DNA of 64,000 bases from contig NZ_AUGL01000006.1 in assembly GCF_000422645.1 (NCBI RefSeq), forward strand, positions 1 through 64,000. Direction: 5' to 3'. Made by a program: the position numbers and the translations under genes. The DNA comes from Ferrimonas futtsuensis DSM 18154. Its GTDB lineage: Bacteria > Pseudomonadota > Gammaproteobacteria > Enterobacterales > Shewanellaceae. Under the pieces are notes generated by a model that was not told where the DNA came from, did no database searches, and was given only the letters and a program-made list of their open reading frames with translations. Shown here piece after piece: positions 45,001 through 53,724 of this stretch (its first letter is position 1; every line of letters starts with the position of its first letter).

Positions 45001-46257
45001 ATGAAAAAGAGTGACAAGGCGCACCAAAATGACGGTGTGGGCATCAAAATGACACCGAAACAGCAGGTGCTGGCTCTATTGGATCAGTGCTTGGCCACCG
45101 GTGTGCGAGGCCGGGTCCAGGCGGTGATCAAGCAGGCGATCGCCGACATCGAAGGCCAGGCAAAGGCATCGGGTTACCAGCATGCGGAAAGTGACATCAA
45201 TGAAGCGGACTACCCGGGTCTTATCTTCAAGGTGGGACGCCATAAGCGTCGCTGGGTCTACCGTTACACGCCCAAGGGGGCCACAAGCACCCGCCAGCTC
45301 ACTTTGGGTTATTACCCCCAGATGGACCGTCAGGCAGCCATTGAGGCCTGGCAGCAGCACAGACTGGAACAGCAGGGGGCAGCGCCAACAGAGCAGGGAA
45401 CCCCTTTGCGGCAGGGAGTCGAGCGGTTCGCTGAGTGGGCCCAGGTCCATCGTCGGCGCAGCAGAGCAGAGGTGCGCCAACTGGAGAGTCTGTTTGCGGG
45501 GGAGTGGGCCGATCGCATCGGTGAGTCACTGACCCAGGAGGAGGTCGAGGCTCTGGTGGCCCCCCAACAGCCCGGTGCCAAGCACAGGCTCAGCCTGCTT
45601 CGGCTCTTCTTTCGGGTGGCCCGGGGTCTGGAGTCGGACCAGGGATGGATGAGCCCCGGGATGGCCTGCCCGTGTGAAGGTTTCAGCCTGACACGCACCA
45701 CCGCTTTGAGCCATAAGATCGGCTGGCGAGAGGTTGGCCGATACCACAGAGCGGTGCTGGCGCTGGATGATTCCGAGCCGCTCAAGCCGCTGCTTTTGAT
45801 GCAGTTGAGTAACCTCATTGGCTTCAAACCCCTGTGCCAGTTGAGTTGGTCTCAGCTGGACCTGGAGCGAGGATTTGCCCGACTTCAAGTCGAGGGTAAG
45901 ACCCGTTTCCTGATGCTCTCTTCCGACACCCTGGCCTGGCTCAAACGGCGTCATCGCCAGCCGTCAGTGGGCCCCTGGGTATTCAGCTGCCCAACGGACT
46001 CAAGCAAGCCCATGCCGGAAAGTTACCCAGTAAAACTAATGGGTGTTCTCAAGGGGCAATGTGGCCTGGACCGGCGATTCACCACCGCGTCCATCAGAGA
46101 GTTGGCCAGCCATTGGCTGGAAGAGCAGGGCAGAGAGGTACCCAAGCGCCCCTGGCCATTACTGGAGGAGCGGCCGAATGAGGGGCAGGTTGGCGAGCTT
46201 ATTGAGGCCTCAAAAATATGGGTCAAAAGGCTACACATCCAGAAGGCAGCCAACTGA
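45001..46257 (+). CDS. Tyrosine-recombinase-like protein without catalytic residues
   Basis: This 418-residue protein has the order of domains of an arm-type integrase. The N-terminal DUF4102-like beta domain (YPGLIFKVGRHKRRWVYRYT, LTLGYYPQMDRQAAIEAW) is at about residues 60-120, followed by a core-binding helical part and a C-terminal domain matching the phage-integrase fold. In the latter the first catalytic Arg position reads IGFKPLCQLSW (Lys), the HxxR box reads TTASIREL (His lost), and no Tyr nucleophile follows. It is therefore probably not a recombinase but a DNA-binding protein. No att site or cargo is adjacent. The ribosome binding site is weak. Confidence 0.7.
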   Translation: MKKSDKAHQNDGVGIKMTPKQQVLALLDQCLATGVRGRVQAVIKQAIADIEGQAKASGYQHAESDINEADYPGLIFKVGRHKRRWVYRYTPKGATSTRQLTLGYYPQMDRQAAIEAWQQHRLEQQGAAPTEQGTPLRQGVERFAEWAQVHRRRSRAEVRQLESLFAGEWADRIGESLTQEEVEALVAPQQPGAKHRLSLLRLFFRVARGLESDQGWMSPGMACPCEGFSLTRTTALSHKIGWREVGRYHRAVLALDDSEPLKPLLLMQLSNLIGFKPLCQLSWSQLDLERGFARLQVEGKTRFLMLSSDTLAWLKRRHRQPSVGPWVFSCPTDSSKPMPESYPVKLMGVLKGQCGLDRRFTTASIRELASHWLEEQGREVPKRPWPLLEERPNEGQVGELIEASKIWVKRLHIQKAAN

Positions 46258-46814
46258 TCATGGCCGTGAGCGTCGGCTTTTTACTTTTTTCCTGTTTTTA
46301 CGCCGTGTAACCCATTTTGTAACTCACGGCTCTGTGATGGGTTTGGTATAGTGATTTTGAGGGCGAGCGCCCAGCATAGGCCGGTGGCATCATGATGCGC
46401 CTGCTCTTCCCCACCTAAGGTCGCCCCACCGAACTGCTTGCAAATAAACAGGCACCTTTCGCAAAAGGCCCTTTCAATCCCGGCGAAAATCTTCGGGGTT
46501 GCATCCCCACCCAGCCGATTTGCCAGCCTTTGTTGGTCGGCTTGCAGCCAACGGGGTTGCCGCCACTTTGTCCTGATTGGCGGTGCCACCGGACAGGGAT
46601 CATGACACTCTGAGTGCGGCGCTCAGCCAAATCAATACTCAGTATTGATTAGTATTACTTATTCGATGTTTGTGGATATTAGCGGGTTGGTCATGGGGGC
46701 AGAGTGGCACGCGGATGACATCTTTGTGGAAAAATTGCTCTGGTCTGGTACCTTAAACCGTACAGGAGTAGAGGGGCGACAGACCCCTTCATTTGCATCA
46801 GGGAGAACGGGCCG
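46258..46814. other. 557-base stretch before the PHA cluster, no gene seen
   Basis: No convincing gene. GC-rich inverted motifs (AACCCCG / CGGGGTT) occur at about 46490-46560, and a clean palindrome lies at 46630-46650. It probably contains the promoter of the storage-lipid cluster. Confidence 0.45.
46630..46650. promoter_or_regulatory. Operator-like palindrome upstream of the PHA genes
   Basis: AATCAATACT and AGTATTGATT are perfect ten-base complements separated by one base, 165 bases before the first PHA gene. The size and symmetry suit a dimeric repressor such as the TetR protein encoded at 50368-50955, but that link is inference. Confidence 0.45.
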
Positions 46815-47090
46815 ATGACTGCCATCTATATTCAGCGTAACCATACTCTGGGACACCAGGGCATTCGTGACCTCAGTGAGCAGGTCGCGCAGAACCTGGC
46901 CAACGACTATCAGGTGACCTGGCAGTGGCAGGGAGAGCACCTGACGTTTCGACGCAGCGGTGCCAAAGGTGTGCTGGTCCCCGAACCTCATCAGGTCACC
47001 ATAGAGATGAAACTGGGCCTGATGCTTATCCCCTTCGCCCCGGTCATTCGACAGGGCATCGAGTCGCAGCTGGACACCCTGCTTATCTGA
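46815..47090 (+). CDS. Polyhydroxyalkanoic acid system family protein
   Basis: This 91-residue protein belongs to the PHA granule-region family. It has the N-terminal HTLGHQGIRDLSEQVAQNLA and the block YQVTWQWQGEHLTFRRSGAKG, followed by VTIEMKLGLMLIPFAPVI. The family is found beside phasins and PHA synthases; its biochemical role is unknown. GGGAGA precedes the ATG. Two phasin genes follow on the same strand. Confidence 0.85.
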   Translation: MTAIYIQRNHTLGHQGIRDLSEQVAQNLANDYQVTWQWQGEHLTFRRSGAKGVLVPEPHQVTIEMKLGLMLIPFAPVIRQGIESQLDTLLI

Positions 47091-47198
47091 CGCAAGATTG
47101 ACCAACCTCAAGTTTTCCCTGTCGTTTAGAATGTCCCTTCTAAAGATTCGCCGTACTCTGACCATGACAAAAGAAAACTTTCCCGTCATGGAGGCAAC

Positions 47199-47687
47199 AT
47201 GTTGAAGCGACTATTTGGATCTAAGAATGCCGATGCGGACACCCAAGAGGCACTGTATCGGAAAATCTGGCTGGCAGGACTGGGCGCCTACTCTAAGGGT
47301 GCCGAAGAGATCAGCCAACTGTCTGAGCGTGGTCTGGGCCTGTTCGATGAGCTTCTTGAGCGGGGTAAAGAGCTTGAGTCCTCAACCGTAGAGCGTGTGT
47401 CCGAAGCATCCAGCCAGACCAAGGATGCCTTCGAGGCGCAGCTGCACAACCAGGTTCAGAAGGTCACCGGCCTGGAGGCCGAGCAGCTGGAAGAGCTGGA
47501 GACCAAGATTGATCGTCTGACTGCACTGGTCGACAAGATGGCCGAGGAGAAAGCCGCTGCCAAGGTAGCGCCTAAAGCCACCGCGACCCCAAAGGCACCG
47601 CCTAAGGCCGCCGCCAAGCCAGCAGCCAAAGCCGCCGCCAAGCCTGCAGCCAAGACCCCTCGCCGTACCACCACTAAACCCGCCTAG
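47199..47687 (+). CDS. Phasin-type PHA granule protein with basic Ala/Lys/Pro tail
   Basis: This 162-residue protein has a PhaF/PhaI-type phasin domain in its first 110 residues: YRKIWLAGLGAYSKGAEEIS, then an amphipathic helix and a coiled coil LEELETKIDRLTALVDKM. A lysine- and alanine-rich tail of KAAAKPA repeats follows, similar to histone H1 and to the DNA-binding tail of Pseudomonas PhaF. It probably coats polyester or lipid granules and may tie them to the nucleoid. It starts behind GGAGG. Confidence 0.88.
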   Translation: MLKRLFGSKNADADTQEALYRKIWLAGLGAYSKGAEEISQLSERGLGLFDELLERGKELESSTVERVSEASSQTKDAFEAQLHNQVQKVTGLEAEQLEELETKIDRLTALVDKMAEEKAAAKVAPKATATPKAPPKAAAKPAAKAAAKPAAKTPRRTTTKPA

Positions 47688-47707
47688 AGCCGCGGTGTAA
47701 GGAGCAC

Positions 47708-48061
47708 ATGATGAGCAACGAAGTTAAGGGAATGCCACCCGTAGAAGGCGTTGATAACGAGCAACTGGCTCGAAACATCTGGCTCGCCGGCCTGGGTGTT
47801 TACAGCCGCAGCATCGAAGAAGCGAAGGAACTGGAAGGCAAATCCGGTGACCTGTTCGAGAAGCTGGTTGAGCGCGGTCGTGAAGTGGAAGCCAACACCC
47901 GAGCCCGGGTAGAGGACAACTTGGATCGTGCCAACGAAGAGGTTGAAGCGCGGGTACACAACCTGTTCTATCGCCTCAGCGGCATCCACCCGCGTCAGAT
48001 TGATGAGCTGAACGCCAAGGTCGACAAACTGGCCGAGGCAATCGAGAAACTGGCCAAGTAG
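47708..48061 (+). CDS. Phasin family protein (PhaI-like)
   Basis: This 117-residue phasin is a paralog of the preceding gene, with the shared core ARNIWLAGLGVYSRSIEEAK, helical VEARVHNLFYRLSGI and a coiled C-terminus LNAKVDKLAEAIEKLAK. It lacks the basic tail. It starts 20 bases after the first phasin with AGGAG before ATGATG. The pair, one with and one without a DNA-binding tail, mirrors PhaF and PhaI of pseudomonads. Confidence 0.88.
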   Translation: MMSNEVKGMPPVEGVDNEQLARNIWLAGLGVYSRSIEEAKELEGKSGDLFEKLVERGREVEANTRARVEDNLDRANEEVEARVHNLFYRLSGIHPRQIDELNAKVDKLAEAIEKLAK

Positions 48062-48077
48062 GCCTAGGGGAGGGCGC

Positions 48078-49475
48078 ATGACCACTCTGTCCCTGTCTGA
48101 GCTGGTGTTCCTGCTTTTTGAAAGCGATTCGACACCATTGCATGTATCAGGGCTGATGATGTTGCGCCCTCCGCAAGACGTCCAAGACTTTGGTTTGCGC
48201 CTCCACCGGCAGCTGGTACGCTGCGGTCCGGTGGTGGCGCCTTTCGATCAGGTGATTCACTGCTCCTCCTCGCGGGTGCCAAAGTGGCAGCCCGCGGACG
48301 AAGTGGATCTCTCCTATCATGTCCGTCTCGCCAAACTGCCCAAGCCGGGCGATGCCGACCAGCTGATGGAGCTGGTGGCCCGCATCCACAGCTACCGACT
48401 CGATCGCAGCCGCCCCTTGTGGGAGTTGTGGGTGATCGACGGCCTGGAAAGTGGCGACATCGCGCTGGTAATGAAATTCCACCATGCCCTCACCGACGGT
48501 CTTCGTGCCGCCAGCCTGGTGGCAGACAGTTTTGAACTGTCTGAGCGCCTGGGATACCTGGTGCCGTTCTGGCAGCTGGGCAGTCGCATCGATGAGCAGC
48601 CCCCTGAGCTCAGCCAATGGCTGGAGGCGCTGTCTCCCTCTTTTTGGGTGAAGCAGGCAAGGATAGGGCTGGACAGTTTAAAGCTGCTGGGAATGGCCGC
48701 AGGGGACAGGTTGTCGCTGACCGCCAGTGGCATTCGTTTGCCTTTCACCGCCCCTCGTACCCCCTTTAACGACATCAGTTCGGACAGGGCCAAACAGGTG
48801 ATTCTGGCCAAACTGCCCGCCAGCCGCCTGAGTCGTCTGGCTACCTTCACCGGTGCCCGCTTTGACGATGTAGTGCTGACCCTGTGTGATATGGCCCTGC
48901 ACCGATACCTCAAGGTGCACAACTGGCGCGACAGGGATCCCCTGGTGGCCATGGTGCCCCTCAGAGAGGAGGAGGATGGAGACCGTCTGCACATGATCTC
49001 CGTTGGTCTGGTGGAGCTGGGCCGGCCCGGACTGACCCCCATGCAGAGATTGAAAGCCATAGGCCGGACCCATCGCCGCATCAAAGAGCAGACCCGGCGA
49101 ACCAGCGCCAAGGCCTATAACCGCTACTCTTCGGTGGTCAATGCCCTGGCCTTGGTGGCGGCACGTTACGACAACAAGCAGTGGCTGCCGCCGGCGGCCA
49201 ATATGCTGATCTCCGAAGTGGAGGCCGCCGACCATCCACTGTCCCTGCTGGGGGCCAAACTGACCGCCAGTTACCCTCTGTCTCTGCTGATGCCGGGCCA
49301 GACCCTCAACATGACCCTGATGCACTACGACGGTGAGCTGCACTTTGGCCTGGTGTGTTGCCGTCACTCCCTGCCCGGTATCGAGTCTTTTGACCGTTAC
49401 CTCGAGGAGGGATTGGAAGAGCTTGAGTCTTCGGTGATTTCTCACATATCATCAAGACTCGTTCCCGCAACCTAA
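48078..49475 (+). CDS. Wax ester synthase / diacylglycerol acyltransferase
   Basis: This 465-residue WS/DGAT family enzyme joins acyl-CoA to a fatty alcohol or diacylglycerol. The catalytic motif HHALTDG (HHxxxDG) is near residue 136, preceded by the typical RPLWELWVIDGL block. C-terminal conserved segments are present in variant form (VPLREEEDGDR, LISEVEAADHPLSLLGAKL). It is 16 bases behind the phasin gene with GGGAGGG before ATG. With the acyl-CoA reductase at 51463-53442 it gives a full acyl-CoA to wax ester route. Confidence 0.9.
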   Translation: MTTLSLSELVFLLFESDSTPLHVSGLMMLRPPQDVQDFGLRLHRQLVRCGPVVAPFDQVIHCSSSRVPKWQPADEVDLSYHVRLAKLPKPGDADQLMELVARIHSYRLDRSRPLWELWVIDGLESGDIALVMKFHHALTDGLRAASLVADSFELSERLGYLVPFWQLGSRIDEQPPELSQWLEALSPSFWVKQARIGLDSLKLLGMAAGDRLSLTASGIRLPFTAPRTPFNDISSDRAKQVILAKLPASRLSRLATFTGARFDDVVLTLCDMALHRYLKVHNWRDRDPLVAMVPLREEEDGDRLHMISVGLVELGRPGLTPMQRLKAIGRTHRRIKEQTRRTSAKAYNRYSSVVNALALVAARYDNKQWLPPAANMLISEVEAADHPLSLLGAKLTASYPLSLLMPGQTLNMTLMHYDGELHFGLVCCRHSLPGIESFDRYLEEGLEELESSVISHISSRLVPAT

Positions 49476-49484
49476 GGAAACTGG

Positions 49485-50417
49485 ATGTCCAGCTGGCGTG
49501 CTAAGGCTCTCAATAAGGTCCTCTACCGGGCGATTCGTGGTCGCCTGGAGCGCTGTAATGACATTCTGTCGGTCCGAGGGGTAATCGCGGGACTGGATAA
49601 GCTCAACTCCTATATCGGTATTCCCGGTGGCCTGGAGTGGGTCGACGACAGCCTCTCCGGCGTGCCCTGCCAATGGATCGTCAAGGGTCGCCCCGCCGGT
49701 GACAGCGTGCTGCTCTACTTCCATGGCGGCGGCTTCTGCTTCCGCTCTCCCCAGGTGCACAGTGCCATGCTCCACTACCTGAGCCGGGAAACCCGCTCTC
49801 GGGGCGTCATGGTCAGTTACCGTCTGGCGCCGGAGTTTCCCTTTCCGGCGGCGTTGAACGATTGCTTCACCGCCTACCGCACTTTGCTGGAGCAGGGGGT
49901 GCCGCCGGAAAAGATCATCCTCGGTGGTGATTCCGCCGGGGGCAACCTGGCCCTGGCGACCATGGTCAAATGTAAGGACAAGGGTCTGCCCCAGCCGTTG
50001 GCGGCGTTGCTGTTCTCCCCGGCGCTGGACCTGACCATGAACAGTCAGTCTGCCTTTGTGATGCGTAACGAAGATCCCTTCTTCGACCTCGGCAGTCTGA
50101 TGTTGCTGCGAAACTCCTATCTCAATGGTCACACCCCTTGTGATCCGCTGGCGTCCCCCCTGGGGGCGGATCTCAGCGATCTGGCGCCGATCATGGTGCA
50201 TGCGGGCAGTCTGGAGATTCTGCTGGATGACTCGGTGCGGTTAAAGTCCAAGGTAAGGCGGCAGGGCGGGGTCGCAGACCTGACCATCTGGCCAGGCCTG
50301 CCCCACGTGTTTACCCTGTTTCAGCAGTTGCCCGAAGCCAAGGAGGCGATGGAGCGTTGCGGCAGGTTTATTGATCAATGTCGGCAAAATTCAGTTGCCG
50401 GGTCAGGTGAGGATTAA
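49485..50417 (+). CDS. HSL-family alpha/beta hydrolase
   Basis: This 310-residue esterase/lipase belongs to the hormone-sensitive-lipase family. It has the oxyanion motif YFHGGGFCF near residue 78, the nucleophile elbow GGDSAGGNLA near residue 145 and the late Asp and His (LLDDS region, GLPHVF). It probably mobilises wax ester or triacylglycerol made by the enzyme encoded just upstream. AAGGAAA precedes the ATG. Its 3' end overlaps the converging TetR gene by 50 bases. Confidence 0.9.
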   Translation: MSSWRAKALNKVLYRAIRGRLERCNDILSVRGVIAGLDKLNSYIGIPGGLEWVDDSLSGVPCQWIVKGRPAGDSVLLYFHGGGFCFRSPQVHSAMLHYLSRETRSRGVMVSYRLAPEFPFPAALNDCFTAYRTLLEQGVPPEKIILGGDSAGGNLALATMVKCKDKGLPQPLAALLFSPALDLTMNSQSAFVMRNEDPFFDLGSLMLLRNSYLNGHTPCDPLASPLGADLSDLAPIMVHAGSLEILLDDSVRLKSKVRRQGGVADLTIWPGLPHVFTLFQQLPEAKEAMERCGRFIDQCRQNSVAGSGED

Positions 50418-50955
50418 CCAGAGAGATAAGACGGTGAGCACCGCGCTCCACCGCCTTTTCATCGCTGTCTCCTGAGTCAAAGCAGAGCCAGGAGAGTCCC
50501 AACAGGAACAGGTTGTCCGCCAGTTCTTCCCGGTTTTCCCCCTTAAGCTGCAGCAGTGCTTTGTCTTCCAGTGCCGCCAGGCTGTGAGAGGTGAAGCTGT
50601 GCAACTGTTTCATCAGCCTCTGAGCCCGGCGGTTGCCGCTGTCAGGGGCGACGGTCTGCAGGTCCAGAAACAGGAAGCGGTAATGCAGGCACACCCGCAG
50701 CAGGGAGTGGAGGAACACCCAATACTCAGGCTCACTGATCTCCTCCAGATCCACCCGGGCCAACAGGGTGCTCACCGCCAACTCACACTCTTTGGAGAGC
50801 TGGTTGATGATCTCCTCTTTTCCCTTGAAGTGGTAATAGAGGTTTCCCGGGCTGATCTCCAGCTCGGCGGCAATGTCCAGGCTGGTGATGTTGGCCGACC
50901 CATGGTGGTTGAACATCGCCAGACTGATGTCGAGAATGCGCTGACGCGTACCCAT
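50368..50955 (-). CDS. TetR-family regulator
   Basis: This 195-residue regulator has the TetR helix-turn-helix at residues 5-50 (RILDISLAMFNHHGSANITS, AAELEISPGNLYYHF). Its C-terminal ligand domain is rich in Leu and Phe, compatible with an acyl or fatty ligand. It is the last gene of the minus-strand operon acyl-CoA reductase, DUF2505, tetR, and lies only one base after the DUF2505 stop. It is the natural candidate to control the two facing storage-lipid operons. Confidence 0.9.
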   Translation of the reverse strand: MGTRQRILDISLAMFNHHGSANITSLDIAAELEISPGNLYYHFKGKEEIINQLSKECELAVSTLLARVDLEEISEPEYWVFLHSLLRVCLHYRFLFLDLQTVAPDSGNRRAQRLMKQLHSFTSHSLAALEDKALLQLKGENREELADNLFLLGLSWLCFDSGDSDEKAVERGAHRLISLVNPHLTRQLNFADIDQ

Positions 50956-50956
50956 A

Positions 50957-51454
50957 TCAGGCGGGCTCGGTGGTCAATTGAGTTTGCAGGTAGTGCCACT
51001 CGGCGTTGGCCATGCGCTCAATCTCGTCGTGGACGAAGCGGGTCAGCTTGTTGCCGATAAAGGGCAGGGCACTTTTCATCTGCATCTCAACCCGGTTTAC
51101 GCAGCCAGTGTCGGTGGGTTCGAACACCATGCTGCCGGTGATCTTGATGGGCACGCCCACCAGCTCCACTGACATACTGCAGCGATAGGCGGGTCCCTGG
51201 CCCAACTGCCACTGCTCCTCCTGCTTCACCAGGTTCTGTGAACCCAGCAGCCGCTTGAGTACCGCAGGCACGTTACTCGCCACTTCTCGTTTGGTCGCCA
51301 GAGTCAGCACGTCATCCTGCTTCAGATGTTGAGGAATTCGCACCTTGTGACACCCGAGGGCCTCATACTTCTCTTCTATCAGCTCCGGCTCGCTGAAATA
51401 GCGCAGCAGTTCATCGGTGGAGCAGGCATAGGTGTGGGTGAGTTCCAATTTCAT
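50957..51454 (-). CDS. DUF2505 (SRPBCC-fold) protein
   Basis: This 165-residue protein matches DUF2505, a START/Bet v1-like fold with a hydrophobic ligand cavity: MKLELTHTYACSTDELLRYF, EEKYEALGCHKVRI, and the C-terminal MKSALPFIGNKLTRFVHDEI. It is probably cytoplasmic and may carry or sense a lipid. AGGAG lies before the ATG. It is sandwiched between the acyl-CoA reductase (8-base gap) and the TetR gene (1-base gap), so all three form one operon. Confidence 0.85.
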   Translation of the reverse strand: MKLELTHTYACSTDELLRYFSEPELIEEKYEALGCHKVRIPQHLKQDDVLTLATKREVASNVPAVLKRLLGSQNLVKQEEQWQLGQGPAYRCSMSVELVGVPIKITGSMVFEPTDTGCVNRVEMQMKSALPFIGNKLTRFVHDEIERMANAEWHYLQTQLTTEPA

Positions 51455-51462
51455 CGTTTCTC

Positions 51463-53442
51463 CTAAAAGTGAATGCCCCGGAGCATTGCTGCCAGGCCAA
51501 TCATCTGTTGCTGTTGGCTGTAATTCAGTTTTTCTTCTTGCACCTCTCCGGATTCAGGGAACATCCGATAGAGCATGTTCATCACGATCTCCGCCAGTCG
51601 AGGCGACAGAGCGTGCATCACTGCGCCGACCACCCCTAGACGGGTGGCGATGCGCTTGGGCCTGTGCACCACGGCGGTGGCTATCAGATCTGCCGCCTGC
51701 CCGGCGCTCAGAGTGGGCACTGCCTGATAAAGCTGGGTAGGCGCGATCATCGGCGTGTCCACCAGCGGCATGTTGATGGTGGTAAACCGTACCCCCAGGT
51801 CCGAGTACTCCGCTGCCGCACAGCGGCAGAAGGATTCCAGGGCGGCGTTGGAAGCCACATAGGCGCTGAACCTGGGGGCATTGGTGAGCACACCGATGGA
51901 GGAGATGTTGATTACCTGACCCGATTCCGCCTCGGCCATGGCGGGCAGGCAGCCCAGGATCAGCCTCAGGGAACCGAAGTAGTTGATCGCCATGGTGCGT
52001 TCATAGTCGTGAATGCGTTCGGTGGAGGCGGCGACAGAGCGACGAATGGAGCGGCCGGCGCAGTTGATCAGCAGGTCCACCCGCTCATGGGCGCCCAGTA
52101 TCCGTTTCATCAGGGCGTCACTGGCCTGTTCATCGGTGAGATCGCAGCTGAAGGCCAAGGCCTTGCCGCCGAGCTCGCGAACCTCTTTCTCGGTTTTGGC
52201 CAGGCGTTCGCTGCTTCTGGCCACCAGCAGCAGCTTCGCGCCATAGGGAGCCAACCTCAGGGCGGTGGCCCGGCCAATGCCAGAACTGGCCCCGGAGATC
52301 AGCACCACCTTATTGGTCAGTCGCTCTCGCAGGGTGTCGTCCAGGAACAGGTCCGGATCCAGATTGCGCTCCCAGTAATCCCACAGCGGCACCACATAGC
52401 TGGCCAGGTCGGGACAGCTTATTCCTGCTTTTCTCAGCAGCACCTGAGTGGCCTGGGCGTCGAAGCGGGTGGGGTAGTTGAGCAGGCTCAGGGTTTCCTG
52501 AGGGATGCCATAGTCACCCAGTATGCGCCGGGCCAGCTTCACCAGGGGCGGGTACTGGCTGGCCAGTTGCAGCCAGGGCTGGGGCAGCAGGCTGGAGAGC
52601 TTAAGGTTCAGGCCCAGCGACAGAGTCGGGCCGTGACCCGCCTGGGAGAGTAGGTTCAGCACCTGACCGGCGTTGTAGGGTCGGGGGTCGGTCAGGTGGA
52701 AACACTGCATCTCCAACTCTGGCTGGCGGATAAGATAGGCCATGGCGTCGGCCACGTAGTCTACCGGCACGATATTGAGCGGACCGCCTTCGAAGCCCAC
52801 CAGGGGGAACCAGCTGGGCAGGGCGTTGCGCATCTTCTGCAGCAGTTTGAAGAAGTAGTAGGGGCCCTGAATGTTGTTGGCCTCGCCGGTCTGGCTGTCG
52901 CCCACCATGATGCCGGAACGGTAGATACGCCAAGAGATCCCCGGTTGCTGGCGTACCACTTTTTCGCACAGGTGCTTGGAAAGGAAATAGGGGTGAGTCA
53001 ACTGCTCCGCTTCGGAGAACATCGACTCATCGAAGCAGCCGCGATACAACCCGGCGGCGGCGATGGAACTGAGATGATGGAAGCACCCGGCGTCCAGTGT
53101 CTCCGCGCAGGCCAGGGCGGCCTCGGTAGCCTGGACATTGGCCTTGACCACTTCGTTGCCGTCGCGGCGAAAGTCATTGTAGGCGGCCAGGTGGATAAAG
53201 TGCTTAATGCGGCCTTTGAGCTCGGCGCGGTCAGCGTCAGACAGGCCCAGGGCAGGGTCCTTGAGGCTGCCGGCAATAGGGTGAATCTGGTCGGTGGCAT
53301 CGAGCTCTTTGGCCAGTTCCTCGAGACGAGTCTGTCCCGCCTGATCCCGGACCAGGCAGTAGAGGGTGTCGCCACCGCTGAGCAATCGACGGATCAGCTG
53401 CCGTCCCAGCAAGCCGGTGGCTCCGGTTACAAAGTAGCTCAT
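51463..53442 (-). CDS. Two-domain fatty acyl-CoA reductase (SDR/SDR fusion)
   Basis: This 659-residue protein fuses two Rossmann reductases, as in the Marinobacter fatty acyl-CoA reductase that makes fatty alcohols. The N-terminal extended SDR has TGATGLLGRQLI at residues 7-18 and an active-site Y-x-x-x-K (YFLSK). The linker ends with WDYWERNLDPDLF. The C-terminal classical SDR has SGASSGIGRATAL near residue 385 and ISSIGVLTNAPRFSAYV. There the usual catalytic YxxxK reads YVASN, so the lysine is Asn. The rest is well kept. GGAAGGAG precedes the ATG. Confidence 0.88.
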   Translation of the reverse strand: MSYFVTGATGLLGRQLIRRLLSGGDTLYCLVRDQAGQTRLEELAKELDATDQIHPIAGSLKDPALGLSDADRAELKGRIKHFIHLAAYNDFRRDGNEVVKANVQATEAALACAETLDAGCFHHLSSIAAAGLYRGCFDESMFSEAEQLTHPYFLSKHLCEKVVRQQPGISWRIYRSGIMVGDSQTGEANNIQGPYYFFKLLQKMRNALPSWFPLVGFEGGPLNIVPVDYVADAMAYLIRQPELEMQCFHLTDPRPYNAGQVLNLLSQAGHGPTLSLGLNLKLSSLLPQPWLQLASQYPPLVKLARRILGDYGIPQETLSLLNYPTRFDAQATQVLLRKAGISCPDLASYVVPLWDYWERNLDPDLFLDDTLRERLTNKVVLISGASSGIGRATALRLAPYGAKLLLVARSSERLAKTEKEVRELGGKALAFSCDLTDEQASDALMKRILGAHERVDLLINCAGRSIRRSVAASTERIHDYERTMAINYFGSLRLILGCLPAMAEAESGQVINISSIGVLTNAPRFSAYVASNAALESFCRCAAAEYSDLGVRFTTINMPLVDTPMIAPTQLYQAVPTLSAGQAADLIATAVVHRPKRIATRLGVVGAVMHALSPRLAEIVMNMLYRMFPESGEVQEEKLNYSQQQQMIGLAAMLRGIHF

Positions 53443-53724
53443 CTGCCGCTCCTTCCTTGTGGCCCGGGAGGCGCTCCTGCGCCCCTGAGATGGGAGGCTA
53501 ACTTTTCACCTAAGTTACCCCTGAAGGTAATTAAGTAGTTGACCCAAATCAATATCTTTCCAGGTATTCCCTCATAAAGGATGGGAATCCTTGTTTCTCT
53601 TAATGAAATACCCAACCCTCAAAATGACCAGAAAAGCAGCGGTCGCAACCACCCCTATGGAGCAGGGTCAAGGCCATGCTCTAAGATGGGACGTTTTTCC
53701 CAATTCCACCCCCCAAGGAGCAGC

